Shown: positions 58,301 through 64,000 of the stretch, piece after piece
Numbering within the stretch: the first letter of the stretch is position 1
Layout: each line of letters begins with the position of its first letter
Assembly: GCA_032158125.1 (NCBI GenBank)
Contig: JASKOT010000043.1
Location: 1 to 64,000, forward strand
Length of the DNA stretch: 64,000 bases
Direction of reading: 5' to 3'
DNA from: Papiliotrema nemorosa
Taxonomy: Eukaryota > Basidiomycota > Tremellomycetes > Tremellales > Rhynchogastremaceae
Translations under genes and position numbers: made by a program
Notes under the pieces: generated by a model
The model's input: the letters and a program-made list of their open reading frames with translations, nothing else
Told to the model about the DNA's origin: nothing
Database searches by the model: none

Positions 58301-59655
58301 GTTGTTGCAATACTTGCAGTCGGTTCTTCTGCGAGGCGGACAAGTTGGGAAGACTGGATAAGAACGAAGTGGAGGCTCTCAGCTCGTCAAGATAGAGCTA
58401 TACCGTCAGGCATACCTCTGCAGCTTGAGCGGTAGACTTACCTGTTGAAGAGGTCCGGATCGTCGAACAGTCTCAGAATCCTTATCCAGGGCATCCTTGC
58501 TCACTCCCCATACGAGACCCACCGTCTCGACCATCTCATCGCCAGACCACATTGGGCTGGGCTTTCGCTTGACTTCGGGTGAGCCACTTCGAGCGCTCGT
58601 GGTCCTGCCAAGCCCCAATCCAGGCGATGGAGGGGGTTTGGGCGAGTGGAACCCTGATGAAGCGAGGTCATCGTTTGCGTTTGGCGAGCTTTGTAGCATA
58701 TAAGTTTGGACCTCGGATCGAAGTCGGAAGAGGAGGTCCTTGTCCTTTTCCGACTGTGTTCGTGCGATCGGAGAAAAGTATGAGGATCGGGGGAGAGAGT
58801 TGTACAGCAATTGCAAAAAATGAGCTTGGTGCAGGTGAACCGGGCTCAAGGAGGGTATGGACAACGTGAATGCTGCTTGTCAGCTGATGGCTTGAGGGAG
58901 TCTTGTCAACTCACTATCGAGCAAAGTGGGGATCTCTCTCAGGTTGAGACCGCTGGGCGTCTTGGTGCCCTTCTTGATAACCCCCGAGAAGGCCGATATG
59001 GCATTGCGCCAACCCTCATCTCCATCCTCATCCGCCAGAGTACCCCAGAACTCGAGCAAGAACTCCTTGGGCAGTTTGAGCACATCGTCCTTTTTCTTCC
59101 CCAAGCCAAAAGAGGATTTACGCCTGGACAAGGTGGGCGCTTCGGGTGATGGAGGGGTGGGAGGGATGGGAGGTGATTTGGCGGGCCAATCTGGTGATTT
59201 GCTCGAAAAGTTGAATGTCAACCTTGAACCAGAAGGTGATGACCCTTGTATGGCAGGGGAAGGCACAGGTGAATGGGTGGATGCTCTTGACCCGCCAGAT
59301 AGTTGTTGTTGAAGCAATCTGTCACCTCGTCAGCCATAGTTTTGCCGTGGGAAGGCAGGGCGACTTGCGCAACTTTGAGAGAATAGATGTATCCCAGCTT
59401 GTCCACCTCGTCCCATCCTTCACGCTTGAATGGGGACATGTGACCATTGCTGAACCGTCGATAAGCAGAGACGGGCGATAGGGGTGTGACATCGCTCTTT
59501 GGAGAAGCCGTCCTGTCGGTATTCGACCTGGACATTGCTGTGGACGGCGCGGTCGAGGTGAGTGAGAGGGAGGTCTCCGGGGGTGCGTCGAATTCGTCAG
59601 CAGGAAGATTGGTGATTGACCATGCTGAACGATGCCTCGTCGTTGTCGCTGCCAT
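55323..59655 (-). CDS. Munc13/UNC-13-like protein with C2 and MUN (MHD) domains
   Basis: The start is MAATTTRHRSAWSITNLPADEFD at 59655, a Ser/Pro-rich disordered N terminus. Then comes KLGYIYSLKVAQVALPSHGKTM and a long helical region carrying DUF810/MHD1-like sequence (RLQVLQQQISTVLRTFPELIN, AEWGRHLAISIKDLLSGF, EYVMAAEQFGGLSRDSSEGLEKLAKWIDHEIKNVRRSWKDGIPS). A C2 domain follows (FSVTILRGEGILTRALNKGADGFVVVTDKETGERLIKTRTILSQEDPKWEQTLEI...LELSVFDR), then a MHD2-like C terminus (LGQLFEYLNENFGVFSVTLTGPTRIAVMLALWHRIIDILISLLVP). The last exon gives PDMNEFLTQQITLLTKARIDRQAGVL, stopping at 55323. Fission yeast Ync13 is the characterised relative: it supports exocytosis and cytokinesis at the plasma membrane by priming SNARE assembly. 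C2 calcium-ligand Asp residues are only partly kept. Confidence 0.85.
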
Positions 59656-60888
59656 GCTTGTACGAAAGGGAACCGAGTAGTGAATGATCGATGAGAAGAG
59701 GTGAAGAAGGGGTCGCTGAAATTAGCACGACCCCTTTGAAGATGTCCGTTTGGCCGGGAGCACACCTCTAGATCTACACACCCCTCATCAGCTATGCACT
59801 GTATCCGTCGTTGGGAAATCTTCTTCACATGCACAGGATGGCTCAGTCAGCTCGTATGCATAGGGTCACGCAAAGTCACCACCACCACAACGTCCTCCTC
59901 CTCCTCCACCACCACCACCATCCGCTTCGACGCGCCTTTGGCGTCGCGTCGGGAGGCGTCGTTAGATCTCTTCCGCGTTGGGCAACTAGACGTCTGCTTG
60001 TAATGCACGCGACTACAACGTGCGGGACGAGGCATGCGCAATTGCTTATGGAACCGACATGTGCTCGTCATCTGCATACAGGACATTATGTAGCATAGTG
60101 TAGCTGTGCCATCAATAACCCCATCCAGCTGAACTGGCGGCGGATTGACGGCTGGCCACATGCGAATCACGTGACCCGAAGATCTCAGTCTGCTGGTTCT
60201 TCCCACACAACAGCGCGTCTGCCTAACATCGAGAATCCCAGGCAGCCCCCCAGCCCGTCCAAAGGTGCAAGTGAGCTCTCATGTACACCGAGACTACTGG
60301 ACGCAAGCAGCTTCAATCCGCTGAGAGGATTGACGGCCAGAGCGGTCATGATAAGAGCAATACGCCGATCTCTATGGCTCCGGTCTCAGACCCACTTTGC
60401 CCTTTGAGATGGAGAGCGCAACCCATAAGGGACTCGAGAGCATCGTATATGATTCAAGGAGCAGCGATGGAGGTCGGCTGAGATGAGTATGACTTGACAA
60501 CCTCAAATGGTACTGTTCGGTCGACACAGTTCGCATTGCTCCTAGTGATCTGGCGGTGTCCTAGGAGTTCTGTAAACCTGGCGCTTAGCATTAGAGAGCA
60601 AACAACCAGACTCCCTCTTCTCGGTGCATGGGATCATCCTTCATTGTTCCTGCAATACTCTGTTTTCGGATAAATGCTACGGTGTGTTTATCCGATCCCT
60701 TTTCCGCATACCCGCCTTCCACTTTGACCGTCCCCTTAGTACCGTCAAACGACCATACAGCCATGTGAGCCCTCTGGTCAGCTTGATCTGCTTTGTCTCC
60801 TCACTTCTGACATATATCTCGATACTCTCAGCCTTGCAAGGTATATATCAAGACGACAAACCAACGCGGTAGATCACTAGCGGCCACT
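59656..60888. other. Divergent intergenic region
   Basis: This holds the promoters of the MUN-domain gene and the apiosidase-like gene. It contains a CAC/CTC trinucleotide tract and a CACGTGAC E-box near 60168. No gene was recognised. Confidence 0.5.
59877..59922. repeat. CAC/CTC trinucleotide microsatellite
   Basis: About 46 bases of CAC and CTC triplets form a pyrimidine-rich imperfect microsatellite in the promoter of the MUN-domain gene, roughly 220-270 bases upstream of its start. Confidence 0.8.
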
Positions 60889-62723
60889 ATGTCATTCACC
60901 CCTCGACCTCTGACCGACCTCAATGCGTCCCTTCAAGTCGCGATACAGCCATCTCCATGCGGACGTCACCTTGTCCGACATGCTCAGCCCGAATCACCAT
61001 TCTTTTACCTTGGAGATACCGCTTGGGAGTTGTTTCATCGGCTGGACGATAAAGAAGCCGAGATGTATCTCAGGAATCGACAAGCCAAAGGTTTCAACAG
61101 CGTCATGGTTGTAGTTCTCGCCGAGCATGGGTACGTCGCATCCATCATCCCATAAGCACTCGAATAATTGCTCACAGTATATAGTGGCTTAGACTATCCC
61201 AATCGAGAAGGACACTGGCCATTCTTCCCTTCATCCGAATCCACACCAGACCAATACCTACCTGATCTCCTTCAACCCAATCCAGCCTATTTCGACTTTA
61301 TCGACCGAGTTGTCCGTTTAGCAGCTGGACTGGATATCACCATCTCCCTAGTACCTACTTGGGGTCGATATGTCAATGGGGGTTACTACGAGAAGCCTAT
61401 TCTATTCGACACCGAGAACGCCAAGGCTTTCGGAGAGTTCCTGGGTGAACGATACCCCTTTCACCCGTTTGTGCTTGGCGGAGATAGTGTGCGGTATTGG
61501 AATCCGGAGACTTTGAAGTATATCACTTCTCCAGATAAAGATGTCAAGGATCTCAAGGTGGAAGATACTGGACCAGTCTGGGAGGCCATGGCTCAGGGTT
61601 TGATATCGGGGGAGGACAAGGCGAAAACTAGGATGGCGGATGACGCCAAAGTAGCGGCATACAAGACGTTCATCACGTATCACTCTTCTCAAGGTGGGTG
61701 TCCCAAGCTTACGATTGCCACATTGCTGAATGACAGTATGGTTCAACGGGTACGCAGAAGCGTCCGCTTCAGCTCAGTTCCCCAAAGCCGACTGGCTCAG
61801 CTTGGATTGTGTCCAGACTGGACATTGGAATACCCCAGGTGGAGTTGACCCGACCGAGTCTAATGGACCTCCTCCCATCGACCACTGGCGCGGCTCATCA
61901 CCGTATCAGGCTGTGCGGAAGATGTACAACACCCCTCGGCCCGATGGGAAGCCTCGACCTGTCATTGATCTGGAGGCGCATTACGAGGCCACTCATCATG
62001 CCTTCAGGTACGACCTACCCCTCTGGACCGCGGACGATATTAGGAACGGAGCGTGGCAATCGGTAAGCCTACTTTGCGTTTTGTTCTATGCCATAGCTTA
62101 TATGCGTTTTGTTCTATGCCATAGCTTATACTCTAGATGTTTGCGGGAGCGTGCGGGTACACATACGGCTGCAACTCGATATGGCAGATGCACAATGGGG
62201 AGTCGAAAACTCACCCACCCATCGTCATGCCTGTGAGTCCTCGGACTTTGAAGCCTGAAATCATCATGACGTGTAGACCACAGCATATACCAATTGGTAT
62301 CTCGAGCTCGACCTGTCCGGTGCTTTCTTCGCGGCCGTCCTTCGACGTTTCTTCCTCTCTTTACCAGACTACACTACTCGAGTTCCTGACTCTTCTATGA
62401 TCCTCTCTGGGACCAACGAGCCGACAGATGGTTCTTTGGCAGAGGATAAACTTATAGCGGGCTTGAAAGCCAAATCATGGTGTATGATCCACCTCCCATA
62501 CGGTGGGACGGTCACTGTCGACTTGTCGGCTGCGCTATCTCAGGGTGCATCCGGGTACCGCGCATGGTGGGTGGATCCCAAGACGGGTGGAAAGGCAAGT
62601 CTGGATAAAGGGGCTGTCCAAAATGTGGAAAACGAGACGAAGCGGGACTTCGTCTCCCCCTCCGAAGGGAGGATCGATACCGATTGGGTGTTGCTTCTAG
62701 AGACATTCTCAATCACTTCTTAG
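60889..62723 (+). CDS. Apiosidase-like glycoside hydrolase (DUF4038, GH140-type) with C-terminal collagen-binding-like domain
   Basis: The start is [29 protein letters not shown] at 60889. [48 protein letters not shown] is the DUF4038 signature strand with its Gly-Asp-Thr-Ala-Trp element. It continues with [116 protein letters not shown] and a C-terminal segment FSITS at 62723. The TIM-barrel family removes apiose or related side chains from pectic rhamnogalacturonan II; fungal members are little studied. No signal peptide is seen, so it may act in the cytosol or be secreted non-classically. Five introns, one carrying a tandem duplication. Confidence 0.83.
62075..62130. repeat. Perfect 28-bp tandem duplication within an intron
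   Basis: The 28-base unit at 62075-62102 (starting TGCGTTTTGTTCTATGCC) is repeated without mismatch at 62103-62130. Both copies lie inside the apiosidase-like gene's intron between ...GAWQS and MFAGACGY, lengthening it beyond the usual 35-60 bases here. Perfect identity implies recent duplication, or an assembly duplicate. Confidence 0.85.
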
Positions 62724-63442
62724 ATTATGTATCGACATGTCACATGCAGACGCTCTCATACAAGTCTATACCTACTACAGCTCGTGATATTAAACGCACG
62801 CTTTGCAAAGCCTCTCGTGGAGAAGCGAGTCCTTCCAGTGCCTCAAAATTGAGCCCGATATTGTCGGCTCCCACATTGCATCGGCAAAACTAGTCTGATC
62901 GTCGCTCATTCTTGACTTGGAGACGCGGATGTGAGGGCATCAACCGCCGATTTCGCTCACTTGCGGAGCAAGTGAATCAAATCCGAATTCCGGAGATCAT
63001 CAACATGGGGATTCCGAGCATGACCAACGGTCAATGATCCAGTTTCTCTGTGATTTTTCCGACGGTCTGCCGCGCAACGAAGGTTCAGAATCAGTTGCCG
63101 CGGCGCAGGCGCTGACCCCGCGTATGCATGATCCGACTCTTGCTATTTTCAACCCTTGACAGGCTCGGTCAGACTATCATACTGTATGTCGCACGAAAGA
63201 GGGGGAAGGAAGGAAGGAGGAGGTTGGTCGGATAAATCACCCGGGTGACAGCCGCATCTCCGTATCAGAGGTGTGGTGGTTGTTTCCCATTACCCGCCAG
63301 GTGCATTCTCCGCAGTGGAAGCCCCAGAGGTCTCAACAGGAGCCTCGGGTCCATCGTTCCGGTCTCAGCGTCAATGCATGATATATATAAGGAAGGACAA
63401 AGCATGCATGTTGAGCCCAACAATAGCCCCGAACCCCCAACC
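62724..63442. other. Intergenic region, promoter of the right-edge permease
   Basis: This 720-base gap between tandem genes holds the promoter of the sugar permease. No gene was recognised. Confidence 0.5.
63381..63390 (+). promoter_or_regulatory. TATA box of the right-edge sugar permease
   Basis: ATATATATAA lies 53-62 bases upstream of the Met at 63443. Its position favours that start over the in-frame Met codons further upstream (63245, 63376 region). Confidence 0.5.
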
Positions 63443-64000
63443 ATGTCGAGTCTCACTGCCCCGCCTGCCGATAACCACACCCACGCCCCCGTGGAGAAGG
63501 ACCTAGGGATCGAACATGAACATATCGATGATCATACCAAATCGACCACTATAGCCGGTCATCTAGCCCATCAGCTCGACCATGAAGAGACACCCATAAT
63601 CGCCCTCAAGTCTCACCCCCTGGCATGTCTTTGGGTGCTATACGCTATCTGGGTGTTGATGGCTACTTCGTTTGATAACAATGCTTCGTCCAACATCTTG
63701 GGTATCCCGCAATTCAGGAAAGATTTCGGGCATTTCTATCAAGGGGATTACGTCTTGCCTGCGAAATGGCAGTCTGCCTACAGTGGAGGTCCAGCTGCGG
63801 CCACTGTCATTGGAGCCTTCGGGTGTGGAAGTGGGTCATCTTCCTCAAACTCAGATAGTAGAGGGGCGCATGCTGATTCCCAGTCGTTTCTGATAAGATT
63901 GGACGAAAGTTGGTGATTGGAATCTCGTTTGTCATCATCATGGTCGGTATCACCATCGAAGTCATCGCCAACATCTCACCTGATCCTAATGCCGTCTTCT
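63443..64000 (+). CDS. MFS sugar transporter, partial (cut by window end)
   Basis: The start is MSSLTAPPADNHTHAPVEKDLGIEHEHIDDHTKSTTIAGHLAHQ at 63443, a His/Asp-rich cytosolic tail. TM1 reads PLACLWVLYAIWVLMATSFDNNASSNILGIPQFRKDFG, like sugar permeases of the quinate/alpha-glucoside group. Splicing a 60-base intron whose donor is GTGGGT (63832 region) joins GAFGCG to IVSDKIGRKLVIGISFVIIMVGITIEVIAN, giving MFS motif A (SDKIGRK) and TM3. The frame is open to the last base, so the gene continues to the right. It looks related to, but clearly different from, the permease at 26902-28736. Confidence 0.85.

Noticed and set aside
59877..59922. CAC/CTC triplet tract as a poly-His/Pro coding repeat
   Set aside because: It lies in the divergent promoter with no supporting exon; treated as a microsatellite.

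Overview
The window is a left chromosome end of a fungus. It opens with mixed-length C-rich telomere repeats (TTAGGG to TTAGGGGG on the other strand) and then carries about 24 protein-coding genes. The genes are dense and on both strands, and most are broken by very short GT..AG introns; those I resolved base by base are about 34-55 nt. The repeat type, the intron style and the gene families (GT18 glycosyltransferase, UDP-galactopyranose mutase, acetate kinase, many MFS permeases) point to a basidiomycete yeast of the Tremellomycetes (Cryptococcus and relatives). The species cannot be read from the sequence. I saw no convincing tRNA, rRNA, CRISPR or intact transposon.

Layout. 1-1.4 kb: telomere, degenerate interstitial telomere-like tracts and a duplicated subtelomeric segment. 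1.4-6 kb: a GT18-type glycosyltransferase and an unrecognised intronless secreted-protein gene with dibasic sites and a Gly-rich hydrophobic core. 7-15 kb: two short-chain dehydrogenases around a secreted beta-lactamase-fold serine hydrolase, a secreted GH43 glycosidase and an MFS permease. 15.6-17.1 kb: an F-box-like protein. 17.4-25.5 kb: a nitrogen-acquisition block of Asp/Glu/hydantoin racemase (Dcg1-like), NCS1 uracil/allantoin-type permease, allantoate-permease-like MFS carrier and PTR2-type peptide transporter; the NCS1 promoter carries three GATAAG sites. 26.9-36.6 kb: a sugar permease, then a divergent flavin monooxygenase/short-chain dehydrogenase pair and a Zn2Cys6 transcription factor. 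The shared promoter of the pair contains a strong palindrome flanked by CGG/CCG.

From about 37.7 kb the content becomes more housekeeping: a YetF-type (DUF421) membrane protein, an F-box/LRR-like protein, the PSO2/SNM1 DNA cross-link repair nuclease, acetate kinase, a tRNA m3C methyltransferase, a siderophore transporter with an iron-GATA site upstream, a DUF3431 protein, UDP-galactopyranose mutase, a Munc13/MUN-domain C2 protein, an apiosidase-like glycoside hydrolase, and the 5' part of another sugar permease cut by the window edge.

The subtelomeric half therefore reads as an accessory nutrient-scavenging region (transporters, secreted hydrolases, oxidoreductases, one local regulator), and the right half as chromosome-arm core. 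The most promising undescribed items are the secreted, killer-preprotoxin-like ORF at 4953-5978 and the putative regulator-operator-monooxygenase/SDR unit at 29.5-36.6 kb. Splice structures were read by eye from frame continuity and consensus sites; internal exon borders should be taken as models.
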